Positions 55,019-64,000 of a stretch of 64,000 nucleotides of DNA are shown here, piece after piece; the stretch's first letter is position 1; the number at the start of each line of letters is the position of its first letter. The translations under genes and the position numbers were made by a program. The notes beneath the pieces are model-generated. The model had not been told where the DNA came from and did no database searches. It saw only the letters and a list, made by a program, of their open reading frames with translations. Source of the DNA: Clostridium omnivorum (lineage in GTDB: Bacteria > Bacillota > Clostridia > Clostridiales > Clostridiaceae); assembly GCF_026012015.1 (NCBI RefSeq), contig NZ_BRXR01000001.1:1500001-1564000 (forward strand), written 5' to 3'.

Positions 55019-55228
55019 ATGTTTATCGCGTTATTATTCTTTATCCTAATAGCTACTTCAGCCTTCGGCTATTTTTACTTTATGGGCAAGCTCAATACCC
55101 AAAGAAAACAAATAGTAGTGCTCTCAAAACAGAATCAGGAGCTTATAAAAAAATTAAGTATAATGAAAGCTCATGAAAGGGAGTATGAAAACAATACCAG
55201 CAGCTTTAATAACAGTGATGTTTCTTAG
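55019..55228 (+). CDS. small single-pass membrane protein with coiled-coil tail, unknown function
   Basis: A 69-residue protein: an N-terminal membrane helix (about residues 2-22) followed by a polar heptad-like stretch (LNTQRKQIVVLSKQNQELIKK region) and an Asn/Ser-rich end. An AAAGGAG site precedes the ATG. It resembles many small clostridial bitopic proteins; no family is recognised. Confidence 0.55.
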   Translation: MFIALLFFILIATSAFGYFYFMGKLNTQRKQIVVLSKQNQELIKKLSIMKAHEREYENNTSSFNNSDVS

Positions 55229-55279
55229 TAGCTAGTATTCTATTAACAAAACAAATGAATATAGTAAATAGCACTTATA

Positions 55280-55335
55280 GGAATTTGGTTCTTTTATAAT
55301 ATTCTTTATAGGATATTATAAAAGAATCAAATTCC
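55280..55335 (+). terminator. 56-nt near-perfect palindrome, probable terminator
   Basis: A 23-bp stem with a single G-T pair and a 10-nt loop, followed by TTTAATTTTC. It lies after the small membrane protein gene. The stem is much longer than usual for a terminator, so a small palindromic repeat element is another reading. Confidence 0.5.
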
Positions 55336-55425
55336 TTTAATTTTCAGTATATCCGTAGTCACCTGATTTATATTGTTATAATCTTATACAATTATCAAAA
55401 TATTTCAAATATTGTATAATTGTAT

Positions 55426-55453
55426 TTGACTTTATTCTAATTTATGATACAAT
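55426..55453 (+). promoter_or_regulatory. candidate sigma-A promoter of the PocR-domain gene
   Basis: TTGACT, 16-bp spacer, TACAAT, about 235 bases before the start codon, implying a long leader. Confidence 0.45.
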
Positions 55454-55688
55454 ATAATAAAAGTCGACAAAAATCGAGTATTATCTGTATTTTTTTATAT
55501 CAAATATTTCACTTTCTGTTAGTTGTATATTAGCTATGAGATTTAAAAACTCTACAATTCATTTGAAGCATTTTTCAAATGAAAACACTTCCAAAAATAA
55601 AGCACTTAAGCAATTCATCTTTTTAATTATCTAAGGTATCAAATAATAAAAATAAATAATAATTTTTTAATTTTATGGAGGAACAGCA

Positions 55689-56720
55689 ATGGGAAAAGGT
55701 AACATTAATATATCTGACATCCAATTAAAAGATATATTAGATTTAGAGGTACTTCAAAGATTTCAGGATAATTTTGCAGAAAGTATGGATTTAGCAAGCG
55801 TAACCGTAGATATAAACGGTAATCCAGTAACTAAGCCAAGCTCCTATACAAGCTTTTGCATTGATTACACTCATTCAACAAAAGCAGGTGATGACAGATG
55901 TGCTCTATCTCATAAAAGAGGCGGAGAAGAAGCAGCAAGAACTGGACGACCTTATATATATACCTGTCATGCAGGTCTTATAGATTTTGCAGCACCTATT
56001 ATTGTAGATGGGATACAAATGGGAACAATTCTTGGCGGACAAATATTAACATCAAAACCTGAAGAAACCGGCTTTAGAAAGACTGCAAGAGAAATAGGTG
56101 TAGATGAAGATGCATATGTTAATGCTGCTAATAAAGTAAAAATATCTACTGAAAAGAACGTTAAAGCTGCTGCAGAAGTTCTTTTTATAGTGGCAAATGC
56201 TTTATCTAAAATTGGATATCAGCAGTTAAAATTAAAGAACACAAGTGATGATCTAGTTGAAAGCTTTTCACAGATTTCTGCAACTATGGAAGAACTAGCA
56301 TCAACTTCTGTTACCATTACCGAAAACCAAGAGACCCTTAATAAAGAAATTATAAATGTAAAGAATATATCAGCCCAAATTAACGAAATATTAAATTCCA
56401 TAAAGAGCATTGCAGATGAAACAAAAATGCTGGGATTGAATGCTGCAATTGAAGCAGCAAGAGCTGGAGATGCAGGAAGAGGCTTCAATGTTGTTGCAAC
56501 TGAGATTAGAAAATTGTCACAGAGTTCAAAAGAAACAGCTATGCAAATAGTACAATTGACTTCTCATATAGAAAACTCTGTTCAAAATACTTTAGAGATC
56601 TCAGAATCAACAATGGCAAATACTCAACAGCAATCAGCTGCAATTGAAGAAACAACTGCAAGCCTTGAAGAGCTTATGGAATTAACCACTGAGCTTAATG
56701 AAATGGCTAATGAAAAATAG
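55689..56720 (+). CDS. soluble chemotaxis-type signal transducer with PocR sensory domain
   Basis: A 343-residue protein without membrane segments. Residues about 12-180 form a PocR domain ([52 protein letters not shown]) with several conserved cysteines; residues about 190-343 are a methyl-accepting signalling domain with the hairpin tip [30 protein letters not shown] that contacts CheA/CheW. PocR domains elsewhere sense small diols or related metabolites or bind metal through cysteines. It is a stand-alone gene with GGAGGAAC before the ATG. It probably signals cytoplasmic metabolic state to motility or another CheA pathway. Confidence 0.9.
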   Translation: MGKGNINISDIQLKDILDLEVLQRFQDNFAESMDLASVTVDINGNPVTKPSSYTSFCIDYTHSTKAGDDRCALSHKRGGEEAARTGRPYIYTCHAGLIDFAAPIIVDGIQMGTILGGQILTSKPEETGFRKTAREIGVDEDAYVNAANKVKISTEKNVKAAAEVLFIVANALSKIGYQQLKLKNTSDDLVESFSQISATMEELASTSVTITENQETLNKEIINVKNISAQINEILNSIKSIADETKMLGLNAAIEAARAGDAGRGFNVVATEIRKLSQSSKETAMQIVQLTSHIENSVQNTLEISESTMANTQQQSAAIEETTASLEELMELTTELNEMANEK

Positions 56721-56757
56721 CATAAACTTAATTTCATATTAATATTAATATAAAGAA

Positions 56758-56795
56758 AAAGGCATTCGTCTTAAAAAGATGGTGCCTTTTTTTAC
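56758..56795 (+). terminator. intrinsic terminator of the PocR-domain gene
   Basis: GGCATTCGTCTT / AAGATGGTGCC stem with one bulged C and two G-T pairs, followed by seven T. Confidence 0.65.
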
Positions 56796-56925
56796 GCAAA
56801 CTGTAAAAAAGTATAAAATCACTGTAAAAATTATCTATCCCCCTAATTATAGGAGTGATACAATATACATTATCTTAGTAATAAAAAATATCATTTATTG
56901 GGGCATCTTTAAAGGGGGAGAATTC

Positions 56926-58023
56926 ATGAAAAAAAGTATATCTGTTATAACCACTTGCATTTTACTTGTAACAATTGCTTCCGGTTGTGGAACAAAAGGT
57001 AATTCTAAAAGTACTGCTGCCTCTGCGGAAAAGGAAAAGATTACGCAGCTAAAAACAAAACTTGATAAAGAATTTACTGATTCATGGGGCGAAGATGCCT
57101 TTAGTGGATATGTGTATATTTCGAAAAAAGGAACTGTGCTTTTGGATAAGGGATATGGAAAAGCTGATTTTGATAAAGGTACAGATAATACAAAGCAAAC
57201 AAAATTTGATGTGGCTTCAATAACAAAGCAATTCACTGCTACTGCTATAATGCAGCTTCAAGAAAAGAAGCTTTTAGATGTAAATGATACGGTTGATAAG
57301 TATATCCCTGCCTTTCCTCATGGAAATCAAATTACTATTCATCAATTATTAAGCCACAGTTCTGGACTGCCAGAGCATCCCTTAGATTTTGATATTAGAA
57401 AATTTAGACCTTCTTATAAGGATTTCGGTAAAGATGGTAAAAGCGAGAATGTGAAGCTTACCTTCGAACCAGGAAAAGGCTTTCTATATAGTAATACAGG
57501 CTATATACTGCTAGGCTATATAATAGAAAAGGTTTCTGGTAAAGCACTAGATTCCTACTTGAAGGAAAATATTTTTACGCCACTAAATATGAAAAACACT
57601 GGATATAAGAATCCAGATGGGCAATTAGATAACCTAGCAACTGGGTATGTAAGTTCAACCAAGGAAAAAGCAGAAAAATCTTGGACCTTCATAAATGTTG
57701 GTGCAACAGTTGGTTCATCAAGTCTATGTACTACTGTAGAAGATTTGATTATATGGCAAAAAGCATTAAAGGAAGAAAAGCTACTAAGCAAGGAATCCTA
57801 TAAAAAGATGTACACCCCTAATCAAAACTACTACGGTTATGGCTGGTATATATTTGATGCATCAGAAGGAAAAAAGCTATATGAGCATTATGGAAATGCA
57901 TCAGGCTATAGAAGCTATATCATGAGAGTACCTGAAGATGATACACAGGTTATTATTGTGAGCAACTATCAGGATGCACCTATAGATAGCATGATGTCCG
58001 TAATAAAGGAATATCTCAAATAG
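56926..58023 (+). CDS. beta-lactamase-fold serine hydrolase lipoprotein (class C/PBP4*-like)
   Basis: A 365-residue exported lipoprotein. The signal MKKSISVITTCILLVTIASGC ends in a lipobox with a cysteine near residue 21. The hydrolase domain has the SxxK motif in DVASITKQFTATA, the YxN motif as YSNTGY and a C-terminal HYGNASGYRS taking the place of KTG. Such proteins are more often D-amino acid peptidases or esterases than true beta-lactamases. The ATG with AAAGGGGGAG upstream is used; a longer frame begins inside the preceding terminator and is rejected. Confidence 0.88.
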   Translation: MKKSISVITTCILLVTIASGCGTKGNSKSTAASAEKEKITQLKTKLDKEFTDSWGEDAFSGYVYISKKGTVLLDKGYGKADFDKGTDNTKQTKFDVASITKQFTATAIMQLQEKKLLDVNDTVDKYIPAFPHGNQITIHQLLSHSSGLPEHPLDFDIRKFRPSYKDFGKDGKSENVKLTFEPGKGFLYSNTGYILLGYIIEKVSGKALDSYLKENIFTPLNMKNTGYKNPDGQLDNLATGYVSSTKEKAEKSWTFINVGATVGSSSLCTTVEDLIIWQKALKEEKLLSKESYKKMYTPNQNYYGYGWYIFDASEGKKLYEHYGNASGYRSYIMRVPEDDTQVIIVSNYQDAPIDSMMSVIKEYLK

Positions 58024-58082
58024 ATTTATAGTATAATAATCTCCAAAGTTTAACTATACAATTTTAATCTCTTTATCTTAAC

Positions 58083-58110
58083 AAAAAGCATTCCTGACGG
58101 AATGCTTTTT
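58083..58110 (+). terminator. intrinsic terminator of the serine hydrolase gene
   Basis: Perfect 12-bp stem (AAAAAGCATTCC / GGAATGCTTTTT) with a TGAC loop. Confidence 0.75.
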
Positions 58111-58177
58111 ATATTAAAAGGATTATTTTTGAAATTGTAGAATATTATATTAAAAGTAAAAGATAGGAGATTATATT

Positions 58178-59068
58178 ATGACATTGTATTCTAAGCACAA
58201 TATCACAAATGTAGCTATCCCTCTATATGTGGATATGCAAAATGCCTTTTCTAGAGAAAATAATTCAATGTTTAGAATTGTATTAGTAGAATCTGGCACA
58301 GGAATATTGAATATCAATGGTCATTCCTTTGTATTTATGTCCCCTTCTATATTTTGCCTCAATGAAAAGGATAAAGTTGAGCTGGAAAAGGACTGCAACT
58401 TGAAAGCACAAGTAATATATTTTGATCCTACAATAATCAATAGCTCATTTAGCCTTGAAATGGTATACAATATAAATAATTTTGAAAAGTTTTCAAGCAT
58501 ACAGGACTACTTTTATCTTAATCCATTTCTTAACCGCTATAAAATATACAGTCCATATTTTGAAATTGGGCTTATAATGTTTAAGAGAATATCCGAACTC
58601 TACAGACTTCTTTATGAGGAGACACACCCCTGCACAGGTGAATACTGGGTATGCCGTTCCAGATCTTTCTTTTTGGAAATATTGTTTGTGATACAATACA
58701 TATATACCAATTTTAAAGAAGATGATAGGCTTCATATTCCTAATTCCTCAAATGATTTAAATGAAATTATTTTATATTTACATTCAAACTATCAAAATAC
58801 AATTACTATTGAGGAATTAACAAAAACCTTTCACATTAATAGAACAACTTTAGCAGAAAAGTTTCGAGCCTCAACAGGTATGTCCATTAAAGATTACCTT
58901 ATCAAATTAAGAATTAAGCTGTCTGCTGTAATGCTCAGAGATACAATGCTTCCAATCTCTGAAATTATGTATAGGGTAGGTTTTAATGAGGCAAATCACT
59001 TTTCTAGGATGTTTAAAAAATATATGGACTGCTCTCCTTCAAATTATAGAAAACAATTTTGTTCATAA
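58178..59068 (+). CDS. AraC-family transcriptional regulator with cupin-like N-terminal domain
   Basis: A 296-residue regulator. The N-terminal 150 residues are beta-rich (VESGTGILNINGHSFVFMSPSIF), typical of a cupin sensor. The C-terminal 100 residues hold two helix-turn-helix units (TIEELTKTFHINRTTLAEKF and ISEIMYRVGFNEANHFSRMFKKY) ending in the family box SPSNYRKQF. It follows the serine hydrolase gene on the same strand but has its own ribosome site behind a terminator. Ligand and targets are unknown. Confidence 0.92.
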   Translation: MTLYSKHNITNVAIPLYVDMQNAFSRENNSMFRIVLVESGTGILNINGHSFVFMSPSIFCLNEKDKVELEKDCNLKAQVIYFDPTIINSSFSLEMVYNINNFEKFSSIQDYFYLNPFLNRYKIYSPYFEIGLIMFKRISELYRLLYEETHPCTGEYWVCRSRSFFLEILFVIQYIYTNFKEDDRLHIPNSSNDLNEIILYLHSNYQNTITIEELTKTFHINRTTLAEKFRASTGMSIKDYLIKLRIKLSAVMLRDTMLPISEIMYRVGFNEANHFSRMFKKYMDCSPSNYRKQFCS

Positions 59069-59090
59069 AAAAATACTATTTTTATTACCT

Positions 59091-59127
59091 TTAGGCTGTT
59101 GACATGTGCAAAAGGTCAGCAGCCTAA
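59091..59127. terminator. inverted repeat between convergent AraC and gerC genes, probable terminator
   Basis: 13-bp stem (TTAGGCTGTTGAC / GTCAGCAGCCTAA, one G-T pair) with an 11-nt loop. T runs are weak on both sides, so the terminator role is moderately supported. Confidence 0.5.
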
Positions 59128-59154
59128 GCATTAATATTGCTACTGTTTTTAATT

Positions 59155-60282
59155 TTACTTTTCTTCAATTACTCCTGTGTGAATAATATCTATCTTAGGA
59201 TTGATTACATAGTTTATATTTGGAATCATATCTGTGAGCCATACTTTTGTGGGTATAAATTCTAAGGTATTACTCCAATAACGCATCTCTAGACGGAGAG
59301 GATCCAGATTGTTATTACTAAATTTATTGAGTAGTGTCATAACCTGTTTCTTTAACGCCTCTTCAAATTCAGGTGATAGTTCAGTGGCTTTACCTGTAAA
59401 TAAGTTAATTTCTTCCAAGCTTCCTTCTATTTTAATATCTATTGTACAGGTTATTCCACCTCCATCCTTTGCTTTACTAACATTTATCTTTGACTTTCCA
59501 TTATCAACGCTGATTGATGTGGGCTTTTTCTCTTCTTTTCGAATAATGCTGAAAGTTCCGAACTTTATTCTATCCTTAAGCAGGTTTAAAAGTTGAGTTT
59601 CTTCCTTGCTTAGTATTAATGCCAATTTTCCTTCACTAAAAAGTGCGGCTTCATTCATAATTATATTGCCCTCTTTAAGTTGCATAATAGAGCATACCGG
59701 TGTACAACCTGGAGTTATGATATCATTGTACAATTCATAGGACTTTGTCTTAACAGCATAAGGAGAATCTGTTCCTTGCCCAAACTTCAAAAACAGACCG
59801 TTGCCTGGAACCTTTTCTTCATTAGGTGTTACACTTAATACTTCCTTAGCGGTGGGCGCACCCAAACACACCCATGCCATATCCTGAAAATCTCTCCTCC
59901 TGATGAAAAACTCCTCAATGGAGCTGATATCGTGCCTGCCTGCATAATCCCTTCCATATACTATTATCTTCATATGGCTGAAATCCGGTTCCATGGAGGT
60001 TTGCCCCTTTAATGTTCTAAGGATATTAGATACGGAACTTCCAGTGACTGTATAAATATGTGTATTGCCTCCTTGAGAGTTGCTTCCCGTTCCACTTCCT
60101 TCTCCAACACTTCCAGGCATTGCAGCCTTAAAGGACATTGTTATAAGATCTGGATTGCCTTGATTCCCGTCAATGCCAACGGCCACAATAAATACCCTTT
60201 TATCTATGTCTTTAAAGTCACAGCCACTAGAATTTAATATGATTATAATTGAACATAATAGTAGGATAAAATTTTTTCTCAT
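59155..60282 (-). CDS. spore germination receptor lipoprotein, Ger(x)C family
   Basis: A 375-residue lipoprotein subunit of a GerA-type nutrient germinant receptor in the spore inner membrane. The signal MRKNFILLLCSIIIILNSSGC is followed by the family start DFKDIDKRVFIVAVGID, and the C-terminal domain carries the EFEEALKKQVMTLLNKF helix. Its ATG overlaps the stop of the B subunit by four bases (ATGA). It is the last gene of the A-B-C operon. The germinant cannot be predicted. Confidence 0.93.
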   Translation of the reverse strand: MRKNFILLLCSIIIILNSSGCDFKDIDKRVFIVAVGIDGNQGNPDLITMSFKAAMPGSVGEGSGTGSNSQGGNTHIYTVTGSSVSNILRTLKGQTSMEPDFSHMKIIVYGRDYAGRHDISSIEEFFIRRRDFQDMAWVCLGAPTAKEVLSVTPNEEKVPGNGLFLKFGQGTDSPYAVKTKSYELYNDIITPGCTPVCSIMQLKEGNIIMNEAALFSEGKLALILSKEETQLLNLLKDRIKFGTFSIIRKEEKKPTSISVDNGKSKINVSKAKDGGGITCTIDIKIEGSLEEINLFTGKATELSPEFEEALKKQVMTLLNKFSNNNLDPLRLEMRYWSNTLEFIPTKVWLTDMIPNINYVINPKIDIIHTGVIEEK

Positions 60283-61352
60283 GCTTTTCTGCCTTCCTTT
60301 ATCTTTGTCATTATAAACAATATTACAAATAAAAGATAATGACTTGCCAATGCTATAGATATACCTATACTTCCGTATTCCATTACGTCTGTTGATTCTT
60401 TTAATCTTGAAGCTAAAAAAGCAAACAGTACAATAATTATATTGAATATACCCAAATTAACTTTTTTATTTGGAATAGCAGTTCTTGTTAGTCCCCAGCC
60501 CATATATCCCCAAATAATTGTATCGCTTGCACCTAGCAGGAATACCATTGGGAGTAATATGTACGCTGCTCGCTCTATAATAAATAAATCTACACTGATA
60601 GTATCAGAAGCGGACATTACTGTAAGAAGAACCTTCTGCATATAATATGGGCCTAGCATTCCTGCTGGGAGATAGACTGCCAGTATTGCTACGGCCACGC
60701 CTATGAAAATGTATATTGAAAGCGTTCCTCGAAAGTTAAGCCTTTTGAATTCTGGGTTAAATAGTGCAAGATGAGAAACTCCAGTAAAAAAGAAACTTGC
60801 TGCCCCAATTGTTATTAATTTTGGAGTTTTAAAAGAGTGAATAAAGGCAGCCTTTGCATAATACATATGAAAACTTTTCATTGAAAGTAAAATATATATA
60901 ATACATGAGAACATAACAAAAATTGAAATAAACCCTACAAATTGAAGAAAGCTTTTATTAGTATTCAAAAGGCCAACGTAGAATATTAAGGTTAATGTAA
61001 TAGCAATAATCCAGCTAGGTGTAGAAGTGAGCATAAATCTGCTTATTACCTCAATAAGCCCCCTATACATAAAAAAGCTTATTGTTAAATTGGCAATTAT
61101 ATTTATAAATGAAAAAAAACCACCAAAGAACTTGCCCAGAAGTATTCTGTTTATGTCCAATAAGTTTTTGTTTTTATATGTATTGTACACATATATTGTC
61201 ATATACGCATTAGCAGATGAAACTATTAATGCAATAATAATAGCCGTACCTGTACCATCATACAGGTTCTGTTTAAGAATATATGGGGCATATAGTATAA
61301 AATGTGATAGTATGGTGGTGCACATTGCCAAATAGTAGAACCGCTGTTTCAT
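60279..61352 (-). CDS. spore germination receptor permease subunit, GerAB/GerKB family
   Basis: A 357-residue integral membrane protein with about ten hydrophobic helices, related to amino acid/polyamine transporters, and the likely germinant-binding subunit. Family features are the start MKQRFYYLAMCTTILSHFIL, the YNTYKNKNLLDINRILLGKF segment and NPEFKRLNFRGTL before the later helices. The ATG is one base after the GerA-type stop, with AGAAGGG upstream inside that gene, so the earlier in-frame start is rejected. Middle gene of the operon. Confidence 0.92.
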   Translation of the reverse strand: MKQRFYYLAMCTTILSHFILYAPYILKQNLYDGTGTAIIIALIVSSANAYMTIYVYNTYKNKNLLDINRILLGKFFGGFFSFINIIANLTISFFMYRGLIEVISRFMLTSTPSWIIAITLTLIFYVGLLNTNKSFLQFVGFISIFVMFSCIIYILLSMKSFHMYYAKAAFIHSFKTPKLITIGAASFFFTGVSHLALFNPEFKRLNFRGTLSIYIFIGVAVAILAVYLPAGMLGPYYMQKVLLTVMSASDTISVDLFIIERAAYILLPMVFLLGASDTIIWGYMGWGLTRTAIPNKKVNLGIFNIIIVLFAFLASRLKESTDVMEYGSIGISIALASHYLLFVILFIMTKIKEGRKA

Positions 61353-61353
61353 A

Positions 61354-62706
61354 TCATTGTTCCCTTCTATGCATAAGCTTAATTCTTCCCTCTCCAATCT
61401 TCTCCACAGGATTAAAGTAGGCTAGGTTAAAGGTATGAATGGAAGCTACATAATAAACCAAACAATACATTCCTAGATATAATCCGTAAACCCCTGTGAA
61501 GGATACTAAAATGAGCAGAATATATTTTATTACTCTTACTGCCAGATTCATTGATATAACAGGTATCATAAAATTTGATATTGCAACAGTTGAAACTATT
61601 ATTATCATTATATTGCTGACTAAATGAGCCTGAATCGCAGCCTGACCAAGTATCAGTCCACCTACAGTAGTGGCAGTCTGACCTATTGTCTTAGGCAGTC
61701 TTAAACTTGATTCTACTAGGAATTCCATAAGTATAAGCATTATTAAGACCTCAATAAATGATGGATATGGAACACCTATTCTGCTGGAGGAAATAGAAAG
61801 TGCTAATTGAACCCTTACCACCTCAGGATTATAGGAAATGATTGCTACATATGCTGAAGGCATAGTTATAGATAAGAGCAGTGCCAAATACCTCAAAATA
61901 ATAAGGAAAACTGCAGGCACTGGCAGAAGATATTCATCATCAACGGTTTTCATAAAATCATGAAAGCTGACGGGTAAAATCAGTGAAGTTGGGGTGCCAT
62001 CAAGAAAGATTGCAATTTTACCCTTAGATATATAGTCCGTTACCCTATCAGGCCTTTGGGTTACCAGCATTCTAGGTATTAAAAGCTGATGTTTCCATAA
62101 AAGTTGTTGAAGACCGTTTAGCGATTGTACCATGTCAGCATCAATTCCACTCAGCCTTTTCATAATTTCTTTTAAAAGTTCCTTATCTACATAAGCTGAA
62201 TCATATACTACAACAAGATTATTATGTCCCTTCTTTCCCACAGTATAATTTTTAGTAGTTAATGAAGGACTTCTATAGTAATGCGAGACAAGATTTAAAT
62301 TGGTAGTAATAACTTCATTAAAGCCTTCAGCTCCACCCTCAAAGGAAGCTTCCCTCTCTATATCAGGAACGCCACGACTCTGAACCTTTTGAGCGCCGAT
62401 AATTCTAACTAATTGATTATTATATATTGCTATTATGTCTCCTTTTACGAGACCTGTTCCTATACTATACATATTTTCATTTTTATCAATTGGAGAAACC
62501 ATAGTTTGAAAGTATTTATCAAAATCAATATTGTTACTGAAATACACCTGCTGAATATCTCTTGTTATGAAGCTTGTATCTACCTGGGTTTTTATATAAT
62601 ACAATTTAAAATTGTTGCCTAAATTAAGCGTTCTCCCATTGGCTTTTGACCTTAGAAAATTCTCAATATCAGCCTGAATCCGAGCAATATTACCGTCCAT
62701 GAACAT
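61354..62706 (-). CDS. spore germination receptor subunit A, GerAA/GerKA family
   Basis: A 450-residue membrane protein. The soluble N-terminal region (about 1-230) includes the IFLDGTPTSLILPVSFHDFM box; the C-terminal part has several helices, with SSSRIGVPYPSFIEVLIMLIL and LPKTIGQTATTVGGLILGQAA, both characteristic of GerA subunits. Several start codons are clustered; the ATG nine bases after AGAGGTG is chosen. First gene of the tricistronic operon. Compared with a usual GerAA of about 480 residues it is slightly short at the N terminus. Confidence 0.93.
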   Translation of the reverse strand: MFMDGNIARIQADIENFLRSKANGRTLNLGNNFKLYYIKTQVDTSFITRDIQQVYFSNNIDFDKYFQTMVSPIDKNENMYSIGTGLVKGDIIAIYNNQLVRIIGAQKVQSRGVPDIEREASFEGGAEGFNEVITTNLNLVSHYYRSPSLTTKNYTVGKKGHNNLVVVYDSAYVDKELLKEIMKRLSGIDADMVQSLNGLQQLLWKHQLLIPRMLVTQRPDRVTDYISKGKIAIFLDGTPTSLILPVSFHDFMKTVDDEYLLPVPAVFLIILRYLALLLSITMPSAYVAIISYNPEVVRVQLALSISSSRIGVPYPSFIEVLIMLILMEFLVESSLRLPKTIGQTATTVGGLILGQAAIQAHLVSNIMIIIVSTVAISNFMIPVISMNLAVRVIKYILLILVSFTGVYGLYLGMYCLVYYVASIHTFNLAYFNPVEKIGEGRIKLMHRREQ

Positions 62707-62820
62707 AAGATCCATCACCTCTATAAAGAGTATTATTTGAATTTTAAAAATTAATATGTAATCAATGTAAGTAAAAAAGTTTTGAAGTGAAATTTATCTT
62801 AGGGTATACTTCACTGGACA

Positions 62821-62848
62821 AAAAAGATAGGATTTCTCCTATCTTTTT
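62821..62848 (-). terminator. intrinsic terminator of the AraC/GyrI-like regulator gene
   Basis: Perfect 12-bp stem (AAAAAGATAGGA / TCCTATCTTTTT) with a 4-nt loop, between this regulator and the germination operon. Confidence 0.75.
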
Positions 62849-62974
62849 TAAGTCAACTATTAAATTATACTTCTTAAACAATTTTAGTTACCGAACAAAA
62901 GTTACATAAGATGAATATACCCTTGATAACTAAATCTGATCTTTAACCTACAGTTATAAAAAACATCTCAATTA

Positions 62975-63847
62975 TTACTTTTTTATAACTGGTATCCAAA
63001 TCTCGCTTTTGAAAGCTGGTGAAGTTAAATCTTTATTCTCATTCCATAATATTTCTGGTCCTTCTGTCTGTTCATAGTTTGAGGATGGAAACCATTCTGA
63101 ATATATACGTCCCCAGATATTTTGCAGTGTATCTGGAAATGGCCCTACAGCTTCAAATACAGCCCATGTTGATGCAGAAACTTCAAGTTGCGTTAAGTTG
63201 GCTGGACACTCTCTTGTTGTAGCCACTCCGATATAATGATCAAGCCCCCCCTTTTCTTCCATTCTCCCTTCTGAAAAATTAGCAGATGCACTTATCATCC
63301 CTTTTGGTTCTATATTAGAAAGTTCTTTAAGCTGATGAATCATTTCTTCGTTTAAGCTTTTCCACATTGCTGCTATGTCTGGATTAACCCCTCTAAAAAT
63401 AATTGGAACTCTTTTCTTAATACCAACTATACTAAATGCATCTTTTTCTACTATTCTATAGTTCATTTCATTTCCCCCTTTAATTGATAATTGAAAGGTC
63501 ATTCTTGGATATGCTTTCAGTGATTGACCATTTAGTCTTGCTTCAGAAGGTGTTATACCGTGCAAATTTTGAAAGGCTCTTGTAAATGAGTCAGGTGAAC
63601 TGTACCCATATTTAATAGCCATATCAATTATCCTAACGTTACTATTATTAAGTTCAAACGCTGCAATGGTAAGCCGCCTTCTGCGAATATATTCTGACAG
63701 AGAAACTCCTGCAAGAAAAGAAAACATTCTTTGAAAATGATATTCAGAGCATAAGGCCAATCTGGCTACTTCTTTAAAATCAATATCATTATCAAGGTTT
63801 TCTTCAATATAACTTAATGCATCATTCATTCCTTTTAGTGAATCCAT
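62975..63847 (-). CDS. AraC-family regulator with GyrI-like effector-binding domain
   Basis: A 290-residue regulator with the order reversed relative to most AraC proteins: two helix-turn-helix units in residues 1-105 ([22 protein letters not shown] and [20 protein letters not shown], ending GITPSEARL), then a GyrI-like domain from about 125 ([46 protein letters not shown]) that binds small ligands, as in Rob and SoxS-linked multidrug sensors. An AGGAGGGG site precedes the ATG. Possibly a sensor of toxic compounds; target genes are not evident. Confidence 0.92.
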   Translation of the reverse strand: MDSLKGMNDALSYIEENLDNDIDFKEVARLALCSEYHFQRMFSFLAGVSLSEYIRRRRLTIAAFELNNSNVRIIDMAIKYGYSSPDSFTRAFQNLHGITPSEARLNGQSLKAYPRMTFQLSIKGGNEMNYRIVEKDAFSIVGIKKRVPIIFRGVNPDIAAMWKSLNEEMIHQLKELSNIEPKGMISASANFSEGRMEEKGGLDHYIGVATTRECPANLTQLEVSASTWAVFEAVGPFPDTLQNIWGRIYSEWFPSSNYEQTEGPEILWNENKDLTSPAFKSEIWIPVIKK

Positions 63848-64000
63848 TTTGTGACCCCTCCTTTCATTAATAGAGTATCAGAAATTTCAAAAGTATATCC
63901 GACTTTTCCTGTTCAATTATGTAGGGTTAATCCATTATAAAGTCATAATATATGTATGTTTTAGCCCTTCCTTGTCTATTGTCCTACAACTTAATTAGTG
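63848..64000. other. upstream region of the AraC/GyrI-like gene, to window edge
   Basis: About 150 bases with no ORF. It should hold the promoter of the regulator; no convincing -35/-10 pair or operator was seen. Confidence 0.3.

Larger units (their letters stand above)
55229..55688. other. intergenic region upstream of the PocR-domain chemotaxis-type gene
   Basis: About 460 bases. It contains the long palindrome and promoter listed separately, then a roughly 230-base AT-rich leader with a minor ATTTGAAGCATTTTTCAAAT-type stem (55560-55580). No cyclic-di-GMP or other known riboswitch core was found in this leader. Confidence 0.45.

Noticed and set aside
55460-55688. Cyclic-di-GMP riboswitch before the chemotaxis-type gene
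   Set aside because: Such riboswitches are common before clostridial chemoreceptor genes, but no GEMM core motif could be found.
56779-56925. N-terminal extension of the serine hydrolase lipoprotein
   Set aside because: It begins inside the upstream terminator, lacks a ribosome site, and would bury the lipoprotein signal peptide.
59091-59127. Operator for the AraC regulator
   Set aside because: The inverted repeat lies downstream of both convergent genes, so a terminator or 3' hairpin is more likely.

Overview
The window reads as chromosome of a low-GC, endospore-forming anaerobic Firmicute, most likely Clostridium sensu stricto. The base composition is strongly AT-rich, Shine-Dalgarno sites are strong, and TTG and GTG starts are common. 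Sporulation and germination genes are plentiful (spoIIE, spoVT, spoVB, yabP, yabQ, spoVG, a gerA-type tricistron). A ferredoxin and [FeFe]-hydrogenase-like pair points to an anaerobe.

Left and centre (about 1-37.6 kb, almost all on the minus strand): read in transcription order this is purR, spoVG, glmU, prs, a response regulator, a histidine kinase, htrA, pth, mfd, prsA, spoVT, spoVB, mazG, hup, rqcP, yabP, yabQ, divIC, an S1-domain gene, six tRNAs, spoIIE, tilS, hpt, ftsH, fhs, coaX, dusB, an unrecognised gene, greA, lysS, tRNA-Asn, glyS behind a T-box, and murD cut by the edge. From general knowledge this matches the conserved purR-to-lysS block near the origin of Bacillus subtilis. Local differences are the two-component/htrA block between prs and pth, prsA after mfd, fhs, and the unrecognised gene between dusB and greA, whose leader is strongly folded.

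Middle (37.6-50.4 kb): murC runs divergently from purR, then pdxST and a large class B penicillin-binding protein on the minus strand. A plus-strand unit follows: promoter, 41-codon leader peptide, two intrinsic terminators, then a heterodimeric ABC exporter with one degenerate ATP site. This layout fits ribosome-mediated transcription attenuation of a multidrug exporter, as known for B. subtilis bmrBCD, and is the most interesting regulatory prediction here. A polar amino-acid ABC importer lies on the minus strand next to it.

Right (50.7-64 kb) is an accessory-like mix: small membrane proteins, tRNA-Pro(CGG), a ferredoxin-like protein and its hydrogenase-like paralogue, a HAD phosphatase, a soluble PocR-domain chemotaxis-type protein, a beta-lactamase-fold lipoprotein, an AraC regulator, a gerA-type germinant receptor operon, and an AraC/GyrI-like regulator. 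No CRISPR array, insertion sequence, prophage or rRNA gene was seen. All functional calls come from motifs and context read by eye; no database search was run.
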